From contig JAJHZJ010000756.1 of NCBI GenBank assembly GCA_023548195.1, forward strand, positions 124,001-188,000: a DNA stretch of 64,000 bases, given 5' to 3'. Positions 13,628-24,720 of the stretch are shown in pieces (the first letter of the stretch is position 1; every line of letters begins with the position of its first letter). The stretch is from Bettongia penicillata ogilbyi. Taxonomy: Eukaryota > Chordata > Mammalia > Diprotodontia > Potoroidae. The notes under the pieces are model-generated. The model saw nothing but the letters and a program-made list of their open reading frames with translations, was not told where the DNA came from and made no database searches. The translations under genes and the position numbers were made by a program.

Positions 13628-13790
13628 AGCAGGTGTCAAACATATGACCTGTGGCTTTGCAACCTCCCTCCTACCAAACTGGTCCCAACACATATTAAGA
13701 TGTAACTGGGAAATATTTAACAAGGTGGGAAAAAAGCCATACAATAAAACATAAATAATATTATGCTATAAAATTAAGTCACTATTCAAT
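13628..13790 (-). mobile_element. hAT-type MITE (family A), diverged
   Basis: Starts with the terminal-inverted-repeat-like 'caggtgtcaaacatatgacc' and shares interior sequence, in reverse, with the elements at 33,436 and 47,512. The right end is unclear. Confidence 0.55.
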
Positions 13791-14699
13791 CCTCAGGGAT
13801 CTTTATGGACAAACTAGTGGTTCCTATTTCCCTTTGCATTTGTCCCCACTGATCTGGAACAGAGAGAGATTAGGTGAGTTACCTAGGGGTATGTCTGATT
13901 GGGGACTCAGCTGTTCCTGGCTTTGAGGCTGGCTGCTTCTCTAATTCAGTACTTGCCTCTGTCCCATCTTAAGCATGAGAAAAAGCTGTTGCAAACCGTA
14001 GGGCATCGCTCTGCAGATTTTGCTCTTGGGAAAAAGAGGAAGAGAAACTAGCTCCACTAACTTGGCCACACGGTTCAGAAAATGGAGGATAACACCCTCC
14101 ATTCAGTAGGCTAAGAAAATGAAGAGGATATCATTCTGCTAGAGAGTGGCTGAGGACTTAGGCTACTTCTGTTCTACTCTTTATGTTGGAAAAGAAAGCA
14201 TGAAGCATCCCTGAATGCTGCCTTAGGGAAATACCTGAGCTCTCTGCTGGGAGTAAGGAGGATAGGGTTAGCAGCACTGCGATGGAGTTTGTGAAGGGGG
14301 AATACCTCCAAGCAGAGTTTGCATCACAAAGGATGGTGGCTGTGAGCAGCAAGCTTCTGCCCCAAGGCCCGGATTTAAGGGGATCCCCTTCAGTCTATTT
14401 CCCCCAGCCCATCCTGAGAGGGTCTTTATTTACTCTCATAATGTTAACTTGATTAACATTTTTATGGATAGTAATTGCCTTATCTTTTCCTGTCAAACAG
14501 TCTCGCCAAGACTAGACCTACAGATAAGAGGTATGGATCGAGTGGCAAAAGCCTCAGGCTTGGAGGCAGGTAAACTGGCTTCTAGTCTCTCGCCATTCAA
14601 GCTGGGTCAATGGAGAACATTCTTCTTTTATGAAAACAGGATCGATAACCATTGTTAATATAACCTAGGACTTCCCCACCAGTAAACAGTTTGGGCACC
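13791..14699. other. Unique sequence, no feature recognised
   Basis: No repeat, RNA or coding signal recognised. Confidence 0.5.
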
Positions 14700-14962
14700 T
14701 CTATCCCATCTTCATTAGAAATATAGGTTTGCATAAACTTTGTGAAGTGCTTTATAGATGTTTCATTTGATCCTCAGCACAACTCTGGGAGGGTGTGACT
14801 AATACTTATGCCCATTTTACAGAATAAGAAACTGAGACAGAAGTTAATTGACTTGCCCAGGATCACCTGGATAACTAAGTGTCTGAAGTTGGATATGAAC
14901 TCAGGACTTTCTAGATCCAGAGCCAAAGCTTTGTAATGAGTGTGCCACCTAGCTGCCTAGAG
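14700..14962 (-). mobile_element. MIR/THER-type CORE-SINE
   Basis: Nearly full length in reverse: 'agtgctttatagatg', 'tgcccattttacag', 'gacttgcccaggatcac' and the head 'gtgccacctagctgcc' at the right end. Confidence 0.85.
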
Positions 14963-15148
14963 ATAATGTTGAAAGTATCAGGTGGGTCAGATTGCAGACG
15001 ATCTTGATCTTGCTATCTTTCCAGGAACGGTCCCTGACACTCCCTTCCTCCTCAATGAATCCCTTCCAATAATGTATTTCTGTCTTCATTCATTCAATCA
15101 ACAAACATGAGCTGAGTACCATCTATTCATAAATCTTTGTGTTGGGCA

Positions 15149-15350
15149 CTGTAGAGGATAGTCCTGGATTTGCAGTCAGAAGCCTAGGGTTCAAATCCAG
15201 GCTCTGCCACCTGTGTGACCTGGCACAAGTTGATTAACCTCTCTGAGCCCCAGGTCCCTCAACTACAAAATAAGTGGGGGGTGGGGTAGGTGGATTGACT
15301 TAAGGATGTCTTAGGTTCCCTTTCATTCATGAATCAATGATCCTAAGAGT
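15149..15350 (+). mobile_element. MIR-type SINE inside L2
   Basis: Plus orientation: 'ggttcaaatccaggctctgc' (B box), then 'tgtgtgacctggcacaagtt'. Confidence 0.8.
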
Positions 15351-15423
15351 CTATAAAATGGATTGATAAAATACAATCCTTGTCCTTGAAGAGCTTACAG
15401 TACAGTAAGGCATTATAAAAGTG

Positions 15424-15652
15424 GCAGCTAGTTGGGACAGTAGATAGAGTGTCTGGAGTCAGGAAGACTCATCTTCCTGAGTTCAAATCTGGTCTCAGAC
15501 ACTTACTAGCTGGGTGATCCTGGGCAAGTCATTTCACCCTGTTTGCCTCAGTTTCCTCATCTACAAAGTGAATTGGCAAATCACTCCAGTGTCTTTGCCA
15601 ACAAAACCCCAAATGGAGTAATGGAGAGTCAGCTACACCTCAACAACAATAG
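15424..15652 (+). mobile_element. Marsupial tRNA-derived SINE (long type)
   Basis: Head 'ggcagctagttgggacagta', B box 'gagttcaaatc', 'cctgggcaagtcatttcacc', and a tail with 'ttggcaaatcactccagtg'. A short 'tataaaa' on both sides may be the target-site duplication. Confidence 0.88.
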
Positions 15653-15901
15653 GGAAGTATAAAACATGTACAACCAATGACCATACCACAAGACAGAATT
15701 TAAAAGAGCAATGCTAGGAGGTTGAAAGAACTATGGGAGCTCAGAAGAAGGAAAGAGATCCTTCAACTGGTGAGAATGGAGGAGGTAGTATTGGATTTGG
15801 GTCTTGAAGGAAGATGGGAAGGCAAGTGGTGGGAAAATTGCAGAAGGAAGGGCTGCCTTGACATGGTGGTGGAAGGAGCCAGGACTTGGATCAGTTTCCT
15901 T

Positions 15902-15915
15902 CCAGCAGAGGGCAG
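15902..15915 (+). promoter_or_regulatory. CTCF-like motif
   Basis: CCAGCAGAGGGCAG fits the CTCF core consensus at every informative position. It lies in degenerate L2-derived sequence. Confidence 0.5.
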
Positions 15916-16149
15916 GAGAGCAATGAGGGTAAAATAAAGACTGTTGACGGAGAGGAAGGACTCAGAGAAGTAAGTCCTGAGAAAAGAGAGGAGGGAGGGA
16001 AAGAAAATTTTGCTGAGTGGATATAGTAGAGTCTGCTAAGGCTCTGGGCTAGGAAAGAGATCATGGAAATTTAACTTTCAATTCAGCACATCATGTTATA
16101 GCCAAAACAGACAAAAAGCCTATTCATTCATTGGATATTCAAGTCAAAT

Positions 16150-16335
16150 CAGCCTGTTTATTGGCCACTGAATTTGGCAATCTGTGTCTTTCTCTTTTGC
16201 CTTTGCACATTATGTCCCAGTTGCCTGGAATGTTCTCATTTCTCCCCTCTACCTTGTAGAATCCTTAGATGCCTTCAGGGTTCATCTCATGCCCCACCTC
16301 CAACAAGAAGTCTTCTCTGATCTGGCTAACACTAT
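16150..16335 (+). mobile_element. L2 LINE 3' fragment
   Basis: Contains 'ttttgcctttgcacattatg' and 'ttgcctggaatgttctcatt', the L2 3' UTR pattern. It resembles the inverted copy at 18,055-18,240. Confidence 0.7.
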
Positions 16336-16714
16336 CATATACATACCCAGCTATATCCTGGAAAATGTGCAAGAGCAAGCAAACAGTCTCCATTGACCTG
16401 ACTATTGATAAAGGTATTATTCTAGTCCAGAGGGAGGCAAAACATCCAGATCCTTACTCTGGTGCTATGGGCAACTGACTGTGGGACCATTACTGACTTA
16501 ACTTTATATCTCTGGGCCCTAGCTTCCTTATCAATGTTTGATACTAAGTTTGAACTAAGTTAATATGTAGAGCATCTTCCTACTCTTATATTCTATGGTA
16601 ATTTAGGGGGAACATGGAGGAGAAAGGACATGTAGCTGCCTTCACATCTTTGGAAGAAAGATTAGACTGGTTCTGTTTTGTCCCAGAGGGCAGAGCCCAG
16701 AGCAGTGGGTCAAA
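16336..16714. other. Unique sequence with a possible MIR remnant
   Basis: About 16,440-16,600 has a faint MIR-like layout ('tgggccctagcttccttatc'). Nothing else recognised. Confidence 0.35.
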
Positions 16715-16925
16715 GATTCAAAAGGGAATATTGGCTGGAGATTAGAACGAACTTTCTAATAATTGGAGTTATCCAGCGGTAGAGTAGGCTGCCTGCCTCT
16801 GGAGGTCACTCATTAGAAGTCTTTAAGGAAAAGCTGGGTCACCACCAATCAGGCATGTCTGGTTATGGGTTAAAGTAGACCCTAATGAGTACCATTCAAC
16901 CCTGAGGTTCTGTGATTCTAAGGGC
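16715..16925 (+). mobile_element. CR1/L3 LINE 3' end
   Basis: Shows the CR1/L3 3' pattern: 'gaactttctaataattggag', 'ggctgcctgcctctggaggt', and the end 'gaggttctgtgattcta'. Confidence 0.8.
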
Positions 16926-17009
16926 AGCCTCCACTAAACCTTTTCAGGCCACTACTCTACTGCCTGACACATGTGAAGATGGGTGATCAAATCTGAAAAG
17001 GGAATATAA

Positions 17010-17262
17010 TACTACTTATAGTAACCAGCATTTATACAGTGCTTCAAGACTTGCAAGGTGCTTTAAAAGTATTATTTTACAGCAACCCTGAGAGATAGGT
17101 GCTTCTATTACTCCCATTTTAGGGATGAGGAAACTGAGGCAGACAGAAGTTGTGACTTGCCCAAAGTCATATGGCAAGTAAGTGTCTGAGACTGAATTTT
17201 AACTCAGGTCTTCCTGACTCCAAGTCCAGAGTTCTATCCACTATACCACCTAGCTGTACATT
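17010..17262 (-). mobile_element. MIR/THER-type CORE-SINE
   Basis: Reverse orientation and near full length, from 'cagcatttatacagtgcttc' to the head 'ctataccacctagctgta'. Confidence 0.85.
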
Positions 17263-17282
17263 CCCTCCTCTCCCAAAAGGAA

Positions 17283-17528
17283 CACCTAGCATTTATGTAG
17301 CACTTTAAGCTTTCCAAATTGCTTTACACATATTATGTCATTCAGTCCTCCTAACAACCTCAGAAATAGGTGCTATTATTACTCCTACTTTACAGATGAG
17401 AAAGCTGAGGCATCCAGAGAGAGGTTTAGTGATTTGCCAAAGGTCACACAGTGTCTGGGGCTGGACTTAAACTCAGGTCTTCCTGATTATAGGTGCAGTG
17501 CTGCAACCTCCTATTATCCTCCTAGCTC
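17283..17528 (-). mobile_element. MIR/THER-type CORE-SINE
   Basis: A second copy in the same orientation, 20 bases after the previous one. It runs from 'tagcatttatgtagcacttt' to a degraded head. Confidence 0.85.
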
Positions 17529-17854
17529 CATCTCCCAGGAGTAAGGATGGATTTGTGTTGAGTCATTCATATTTCCTCTTTCTCATCCCTCTCAAGAGAA
17601 AAGGGGTGGGAGTTAGGGGGAAATAAGAGACTTCTCCATGGTCCTACAAGTGGCACAATGGGGATTTGAACCTGTCATCTTACCCCTAATCCAGCAGTGA
17701 AGGCAGAAACTGTATCCTCCTAAATATAGTAGAGCATATCTTTTGTCTTTCATTGTATCCAGGGATGTTCTAGAACCAACTGTAAGGACTTTTGAGAGCT
17801 GATTGTTCACTTTCAGCATGAGCATTTACAACAGAGAACTGGGCAAACCCAACA
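17529..17854. other. Short unique stretch
   Basis: Possible MIR remnant around 17,610-17,700; otherwise nothing recognised. Confidence 0.35.
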
Positions 17855-17955
17855 AATCAAGGCTTGATAGATTGCTTTATTATTTGTCTAGACTTTAGAA
17901 GTGATGGGTAAAATGTTAATAGTTCAAATAAAGCTTACAAATGTGGTGTGAGTTT
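17855..17955 (+). repeat. Unclassified dispersed repeat, copy 1 of 3
   Basis: Shares the core 'gtctagactttagaagtgat' / 'aaaatgttaat' pattern with 28,690-28,832 and 41,840-41,995. Family not recognised. Confidence 0.55.
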
Positions 17956-18054
17956 TTTGTTGTTGTTTATTTTGTAGAGCTGGTAGTTAACCACTGGTAG
18001 TTAAAACACAGCACACAGTTGGGTATATACATGATGATTTGAAGAGGGAGATAG

Positions 18055-18240
18055 CATTAGCAAGTGGGGAGACCAGAGAAGGTTTCTGCAGGAGGTGGTG
18101 CATGAGGAATCCTGAAGGCATCTGGGGATTCTAAGAGGTCAAGGGAAGAAGTGAATGAATATATTCCAGGCAACTGGGACATAATGTGCAAAGGCAGAAG
18201 AGGAGGAGGTGAATCGTCAAATTCAATGGCCAACAAATAG
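18055..18240 (-). mobile_element. L2 LINE 3' fragment
   Basis: Reverse-orientation L2 pattern 'ggtttctgcaggaggtggtg' and 'aggcaactgggacataatg'. Inverted relative to 16,150-16,335. Confidence 0.7.
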
Positions 18241-18251
18241 GACAACTAGAC

Positions 18252-18400
18252 TTTTTGTCTGGTGTTTTGGTTAGACCATGGAGTGTATCAAGAGTCCTTT
18301 TTTCCCATGACCTTTGTAGGGCATCACTCCACTCATTCTCTCTATAGCTTTGGACATTCATTCTTCACTGAGTCTTTTCTGGTCTCTTTCAACTCAGATT
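18252..18400. repeat. Unclassified 150-bp direct repeat, copy 1
   Basis: Matches 20,096-20,244 closely from 'ttttgtct.gtgttttggtt' through 'tttggacattcattcttcac' to 'caactcagatt'. Flanks do not match, so it is a defined unit. Confidence 0.75.
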
Positions 18401-18657
18401 GTGGGTTCTATGATCTTCACCTCACAGTGGCAGAAAACTGGGAACTGAATTAAAAAAACATTCTAGCTCTAGGTGGAAGTCCTGGTCCAGGGTTATCTGA
18501 AATTAAAGCTTGGGGTACAGTGACAGATTGGAAGCACCAGAGAAACCTCACTTTACATGAGTACCTTTGAACCTTCTATTGGTCCCCATTTGATTTCTTG
18601 ATTTCTCCTCTCTCTGAATGCTTAATGGAATTAGCCTCATGCACCTCACACCTCATA

Positions 18658-18900
18658 GGCAGCTAGGTAGTAGAGTAGTCAGTAGATAACTGACTCTAGA
18701 GTCAGGAGAACCTGAGTTCAAATTCAGTCTCAGACACAAGCTGTGTGACCCTGGGCAAGTCACTTAATTCTGTCTGACTCAGTTCCCTCATCCGCAAAAT
18801 GTGCTAGAGAAGGAAATGGAAAACCATTCCAGTATCTTTGCCAAGAAAACCCCAAATAGGGTCATGAAGGGTCAGACACAACTGAAAAAACTTGACAATA
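18658..18900 (+). mobile_element. Marsupial tRNA-derived SINE (long type)
   Basis: Full length: head 'ggcagctaggtagtagag', B box 'gagttcaaatt', 'ctgggcaagtcacttaatt', and the tail 'cagtatctttgccaagaaaa'. Confidence 0.92.
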
Positions 18901-19114
18901 ACCTCATACTACACACCCCTCTACCAGGCAGCAAAGAAACAGTCTATAATCTTAGATCCACCCCAAGCAGGGCGATCCTTAATTTGAGGTGCCCTGAGCC
19001 CCATTTTTCCAGGTTCAGGAATACCCACAAATAAACAATGCCACTGGTTCCTTTCTGATTTTTCTATTCATCTTAATTATACACTAGAGACTCTTGAGGT
19101 TAAAAAAATGTTTT

Positions 19115-19412
19115 ACTATAGCGAAAGTCAGTCCTTGGAGTCAGAAAGACTGAGTTCAAACCCTGATTCTGACATGTGTTACTTTTCTGACCCTGGGCAT
19201 CTTTGTCTGTCAGTGCTACAGGCAACTCTTTGGTTGGTTACTATTGATTATTTCCAATTTATCCTGTATATGTTCTATTTGTACAGTTATTTACATGTTG
19301 TTCCTTGAATTAGAATGTGAGTTCTTAGAGAGCAGGGATTGCCTTTTACCTTTCTTTGTATTCCTAGTGTACAATATCTAACACACAGTAGGTACTTAAT
19401 CCTATTGATGAG
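19115..19412 (+). mobile_element. MIR-type SINE followed by L2 3' end
   Basis: 19,115-19,225 keeps a SINE/MIR head and B box ('gagttcaaaccctgattctg'). 19,240-19,412 is an L2 3' end with 'gagagcagggattgcctttt' and 'agtaggtacttaat'. Confidence 0.65.
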
Positions 19413-20095
19413 CTACAAATCTGCTTTATTGGAGGGAGATCCACATCACAGACCCATGGCTCTCCCCACCCAAACGCTCCTCCAAAATAATAGAAATAAA
19501 AAATGATAATGTGTCCAGAACTTAGGTTCCAAGTGGATACACAGTGAAATTTCTGCCTTTTCTATACTCCTTTGTTAAAACCTCTCTATGCACATGCCAC
19601 TTTATTTTTCTTCCACCTCCTTTCTAAAATCTATCCCTAGTGGTTCTCTCTTCTACCTCCTCTGCTTCCAGGAGTGACAGCTTCTGAGGGTGACAGCTCC
19701 CTGACTTTCTTCCTCCCTGGAGAAGGCAATGGTTGGTGTATTTTTGTTGGGCTCCTTGTCTTTACGATGCTTCCTGTACTAAGTTCTACTAACCCATCCT
19801 GGTCAGAGTGGCCACCATTATGTCTTTGGAAATAAGGCATTATAAACAAAGCAGTAGAAATCCATTCTGGAATTTTGGCATGGTCCTCTTTGTCCATATC
19901 CAAGGCTTCTAACCCTAGGGTCTCTTGCCCATCTTAGTCTGGGTAGTATCCTAAGCTTACTTTAAAAATTAATGTGATTTCATTGATGAAGGTACTCTTC
20001 ATTCTTTGTATTTTGGTCTATTGTCTTTGAGATTTGCTATGGCTCAAAAATTCATAGCCTTGTTTTAACTTGGGAATGAACTTTTCTGAATCGGT
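19413..20095. other. Unique sequence, no feature recognised
   Basis: No repeat or coding signal. An 88-codon minus-strand ORF at 19,637-19,903 shows no family features. Confidence 0.45.
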
Positions 20096-20244
20096 TTTTT
20101 GTCTGATGTTTTGGTTAGAACATGGAGTGCCTCAAGTGGCCTTTTTTCCCCATGACCTTTGTCAGGCATCTTCCCACTCATTCTTTCTATAGTTTTGGAC
20201 ATTCATTCTTCACCAAGTCCTCTCAGGTCTCTCTCAATTCAGAT
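20096..20244. repeat. Unclassified 150-bp direct repeat, copy 2
   Basis: Same unit and orientation as 18,252-18,400, about 1.84 kb downstream, with scattered substitutions. Confidence 0.75.
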
Positions 20245-20529
20245 TCAACTCAGCACCATGCTGATCCTCTGACAACAAGTGAGCAATTCTCTGTCTGGTC
20301 CTACATTCAAACCCAGGGCAAGATGAGGCATCAGAAGGGGAAATAGACTGGGAATTCTCCCAGAAACAAAGACTCTGAATAAGATTTCCAGGATCCCAAT
20401 GCCTACTCCTGACATACTCTGAGTTAACTTTGAGTCAATTAGGATCTGTTTGAGGTCATGGATGTAAGATAATTCTGCCAATTGTTCCCATCTCCCCTCA
20501 CTTTCCTACACACATACAACCTAGGTGTT
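20245..20529. other. Short unique stretch
   Basis: Nothing recognised. Confidence 0.4.
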
Positions 20530-20712
20530 TTGTTGTTCATTTGTTTTTCAGTCATATCTTACTCTTTGAGACCTCATTTGGGATTTTTTTGGCAGAGGTA
20601 TTGGAATGGTTTGCCATTTCCTTCTCCAGCTCATTTTACAGATGAGAAAACTGAGGCAAACAGGGTTAAGTGACTTGTCCAAGGTCACACATCTAGTAAG
20701 TATCTGAGGCCA
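20530..20712 (-). mobile_element. Marsupial tRNA-derived SINE, head truncated
   Basis: Reverse orientation: 'tttggcagaggtattggaat', 'ccatttccttctccagctca', 'gttaagtgacttgtccaagg'. The tRNA head at the right end is missing. Confidence 0.88.
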
Positions 20713-20875
20713 CACCTTAGGTAGAAAAACATAAATATTGGGAAATGGAAGAACTGAGTTCTAATCCGTATTCAACTACTAACTAGCTATGTGGCATGGG
20801 GCAAGTCATTTGTTCTCCCTGCATCTCAGTTTCTTCACCTGTAAATGAAGAGGTTAGATTTGATTAGGTATTCTC
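20713..20875 (+). mobile_element. MIR-type SINE
   Basis: Plus orientation, with 'gagttctaatccgtattcaa' and 'gggcaagtcatttgttctcc'. Confidence 0.65.
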
Positions 20876-21065
20876 AACCTTAATTAACAAATCATTTAAC
20901 TAATTCATTAATTAAGGCTAATCCGTCTCCAGTATTTCACTATTATTGACTTTTGTCAAATTATTTTATTGCATGCATTAAAAACATTATTCTGAGAAGG
21001 GCTTCATGTATAGTCTTTACTAGACTCCTCAAAGGGTCTATAGCACAAAAACATTTGAGGACCCT
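20876..21065 (+). mobile_element. hAT-type MITE (family B)
   Basis: Interior 'aacattattctgagaaggg' and 'tattgcatgcattaaaaaca' match 33,262-33,416 (inverted) and 56,828-57,035. The ends are degraded versions of 'ttcttaacctggggtcc'. Confidence 0.7.
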
Positions 21066-21194
21066 TGGACCAGATGGCTTCTACATCTCTTCTAAGTCTA
21101 ACTCTTATGAATGCTAGAGCCTTGGTGCTGGAAGAAATCCTAAAGGCAAAGAGGGATGTGCTGAAGCCCTCCAGTGAGTGCCAGAGCTGGGACT

Positions 21195-21690
21195 TATCTA
21201 ATACAAGGCAAGATGGGATTGTGGAAAGGACATATACCCCAGATTGAGGGGATCAGAGTTCAAATGCTAACTCTACTGCTTCCTGGCTCAGTGTCTTTAG
21301 AGGGATCACTCATGACTCTGAATCTCATCTGCAAAATGGTATAATAACATCTGTGTTATTTATGCCCTATGGCTTCTGTGAGGGAAGAATACTTTGTAAA
21401 CCTTAAAGCACAAAGGAAATGGGAATTACGATGATGCTATGGTGGTTGCATTTGATGGTGTGATGGGTAGAGGAGTGAACCTGAAGTTAGAAAAAACTGA
21501 GTTCATATCTTGCTCTAGACACTTACTAGCTATGCCCTTAGGCAAATCATTTCTCCTGTCAGCCTCAATTGTCCTATCTACAGAATGGGGATGATACTAG
21601 CATCTATCTCACAGGGTGGTTTTGAGGGTTAAAATAAAATACTGTTTGTAAAGTGCTTTACAAACCTTAAGGTGCTATATAAAGACTAGT
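21195..21690 (+). mobile_element. Two MIR-type SINEs in tandem orientation
   Basis: First about 21,195-21,425 ('gagttcaaatgctaactcta'). Second about 21,465-21,690 ('cacttactagctatgccctt' through 'gtaaagtgctttacaaacct'). Confidence 0.75.
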
Positions 21691-22049
21691 TTAATATTAT
21701 ATGTATTTTATTACGACCACTACTTACTAATATTATTAAATATTATCACTACTAATTAACTACTAATAATGTCTATTATTGATTATCAAGCAGATCCTGG
21801 ATTTCATGGTGATCTCTAATGCACTGAAAGCTCTTTCTGTCAGAAATCTCTCCGCAAGCATTGGGGAGACTACTCTTTGAAATGGCCCTATATTCTGGTC
21901 ATTGCTCACCTCAAATTTTTTTATCTCTTTTGACTTCATTGCTCCCTGTTCTTTCTCTTAGGAGGGATCAGGCCACAAATTGTGAACTGGAAGAATCCCA
22001 GAGGGGGCTAGTGGTGGCAGAAAGACTGGTAGCAGAAGCAAGAAATGAA
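21691..22049. other. Unique sequence
   Basis: AT-rich at 21,690-21,790, then ordinary. Nothing recognised. Confidence 0.4.
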
Positions 22050-22285
22050 GGGAGCAGTCCTATGTGCCAGGCACTGTACTAAGTGCTTTAAAATTACTAT
22101 CTCATTTGATCCTCATAACAATCCTATAATGTAAATGCTACTAAAATTTCCAGTTACATATGAGGAAACTGAGGCAGACATAGGTTAAGTGACTTGTCCA
22201 GGGTCACACAACTAGGAAATGTTTGAGACTGAATTGGAACTTGAGTGCCTAGTGCTCTATACACTGAGCCACCTTGCTATCATAA
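22050..22285 (-). mobile_element. MIR/THER-type CORE-SINE
   Basis: Reverse orientation, 'gtgccaggcactgtactaag' through 'gttaagtgacttgtccaggg' to a head remnant. Confidence 0.85.
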
Positions 22286-22534
22286 TTATAGAAGGAATAT
22301 GGGACTGAGTTGAATTCAGAGTGGACTTTGATAGAGCATAAGAAGAGAGATAAAGGTTTCCCACGCTATCCCAATTTCATTAGGCAATGGGTGACAGGGA
22401 TCTCTCCAGCTTGCTTCAGTTATAGGATTTGAGACTGACTTGAGAACAAGGTGTGAAGAGGCTCCTCACAGTAATTGGGACAGCAAGGGCTCATCATACT
22501 GCCTTGCCATGGGCACAGGCCACTGTTGCTGACC

Positions 22535-22574
22535 CGCTCACAAACAATGAGCACCTACTGTGTACTAGGCACGG

Positions 22575-22612
<38 letters not shown>
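22535..22612. repeat. L2 3' stub running into (GT)n microsatellite
   Basis: L2 minus-orientation stub 'gagcacctactgtgtactag' immediately followed by a GT array at about 22,577-22,612. Confidence 0.8.
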
Positions 22613-22614
<2 letters not shown>

Positions 22615-22659
22615 GGGGCAAGAAGCCATTTCCTTTGCTCTGTTTTCTCCCTATCTGTG

Positions 22660-22935
22660 GCCAAGGTAGATCGTGTTTATCCTTTTGTTTTCAAAGAAGA
22701 CCATGACATCAGGTAGATGGTGACATGACTTGTAGTTGATGTTGACTTGAGTATGGAAAGGCTGGGCAAGCTCACCAGACTCACCTCTCCTCACATCTGA
22801 ATCCAGTGACCAGATATTCATCAGGAGGACTGGAGACAGCCCAGGTTGCCATGGGAGTCCTTGGCCCTGTTAGGTTAAGGTCTTTTCAGGTTCTCACTTT
22901 GAGTGAGGTAACACCCATTCAGTGAATCAGTCTCT
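22660..22935 (-). mobile_element. RTE-like marsupial SINE
   Basis: An inverted counterpart of 38,250-38,512; shared blocks include 'gacatgacttgtagttgatg' and 'gatattcatcaggaggactg'. I associate the pattern with RTE-mobilised SINEs, but the name is not certain. Confidence 0.65.
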
Positions 22936-23204
22936 TTAAGAAGTAAGTGAAAGTATGGCCCCTGGAAAGGGAAGACCCTCAGAGTTTCTGTTCAAAAGAG
23001 AAACAGTAAATAGTAACTATGCAGATAAGAGTGAAGGAGTATCTCATATGATGATCAGTGTGGAATGGTTGAAAGAAAACTGGCTATATATTTGCAATGG
23101 ATTTTTTTTCTTCTCAATAGATGGGGGAGAAGGAGAGAGAAAGGAGAAAACTTGGGACTAAAAATAAAACAAATTTGAATTTTTAAATAAAGAAAGAATA
23201 CAGA
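22936..23204. other. Short unique stretch
   Basis: Ends in an A-rich patch at 23,160-23,195 that may be a LINE tail. Confidence 0.35.
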
Positions 23205-23390
23205 CTAGATTAGGAATTGATAGGGGAGGGAAGAGGGGTGTATGTCCCAGTCCCAATTCTACTACTCTGTGTGTGACCTTGGGCAAGTCATTGAACCACT
23301 CTGGTGCTCAATTTTCCTATTCTGTGAAGTGAATGAATGGGGAATATATGATCTTTAAGGTCTCTTTTGACATTTTAATGCTGCTGTGCA
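23205..23390 (+). mobile_element. MIR-type SINE
   Basis: Plus orientation, with 'gtgtgaccttgggcaagtca' and 'gatctttaaggtctcttttg'. Confidence 0.75.
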
Positions 23391-24720
23391 GGTACCTTTA
23401 GTAGGAGTCATAAGGGGAAGTCTTAAAGAGATAATACAGTGGAGGAATTTTAGCAGAAAGCATTTTGAAAATAGTAAATCTTATAAAAAAAAGTCCTAAG
23501 TCATGATAGAACAGGCTGAAGACTACTTCATCTCTGAAGGGTCAGGGAGCTTTAGATATAATCTCATGATAAGGAAGCTGACTGCTTCCTGCCCTCAGGA
23601 CCCCATGAGATAACATGGACTTAACAGGAAGCAAGAGAAGAATCAGGTAGATTTTTTAAAAAGCAAAACAACACAACCCCCCCCCAAAAAAAAAAAATTG
23701 TTGGTTATAAGGGGAATTCCTTGGAGAAGGTGATCAAGGGGAATTAAAAATAAAATTCCATTTCTGGAAATATTTAAAAGTAGGGCAGACACATGTCAGT
23801 CTTGGAGAATTAGATATTGACTGACTTGAAAACACAGCACTGGAGAAAATGAACCTGGAAGCCCCTTTCCATTCTGAGACTCTATAACAGTGGAATTAGA
23901 ACAGGCTTGTTTACTGGTGGGACAAAATAGGTGATGAATTAAACAGAGAACAAAGATCACCTTGGGCTCCTACCATTGAGAAGGGCACACAGTAAGCCCT
24001 TAATAAATGTTGAACTGACTTGAATTGTGAGGTGTAGTGGAGCTTGAGAATAGGAGTCAAACGACTCAGGTCTTACTGAGCAATCTTAGTTCTGGGAGAG
24101 AATATTTTGAGGGAAGTGTTGGGTCAGAAGATGTAGGAAGCAATGCTTCCTGAGCCAATCATGGGCTATTTTTTCGAGGTGAGCCAAGGGCAGTCTTTGG
24201 AAGTGGGAGATGGGCAAGGTACTTGGAGGAAAAAGAAGAAAGGGGAGGAAGGATTGAGGGGTAGGATAGGTAAGGTGTAAATGAAGGACTGAGGGTAAGT
24301 GTGTCAGCATTCCTGTAAGGGAGAAGTCTGCTCGTGAGGAATGTGGAGTATCGGGGGGAGTCTAATACTCAGAGCCCCTGAGTACTCTTGGTTGGTATGG
24401 TGGACTTGGCTTATTCTATCAAATGGGCCAGCTGGTGAGGATAAGCAGATACCCCTCTTAGAAGAGAAAAAATGGAGGAATCCTATAACAGGGCAAGGGA
24501 AATATTGGGGAGGAGATTAAGGGAATAATTGGGACTTGCCTGCTGACTTATAGGGGGAGCTTCCCTTTTGGTGAGAAGTTGGGACAGGGATAGCAGAGGG
24601 TAGCCTTGGGGAAGAACACCTAGAAACTGCCTAGTGACTTAATGAGGAATGTTCAGGGTGGGAACTTCATAATACAGACTGGAACTCATTGGAAACCCAG
24701 CTTTAAAGAATTGCTTGGGG
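23391..24720. other. Mostly unique sequence
   Basis: Contains a C/A homopolymer patch (23,677-23,698) and an L2 3'-end stub in plus orientation at 23,975-24,020 ('agcccttaataaatgttgaa'). No gene signal. Confidence 0.45.

Larger units (their letters stand above)
15078..16030 (-). mobile_element. L2 LINE 3' part, interrupted by two SINEs
   Basis: L2 3' end in minus orientation at 15,078-15,148, resumed at 15,355-15,422 ('cttgaagagcttacagta') and again, more weakly, from 15,657. The gaps are filled by a MIR (15,149-15,350) and a tRNA SINE (15,424-15,652), so the L2 is oldest. Confidence 0.6.

Noticed and set aside
20249..20268. REST/RE1-like half site 'tcagcacc'
   Set aside because: Only the left half matches; the right half is absent.
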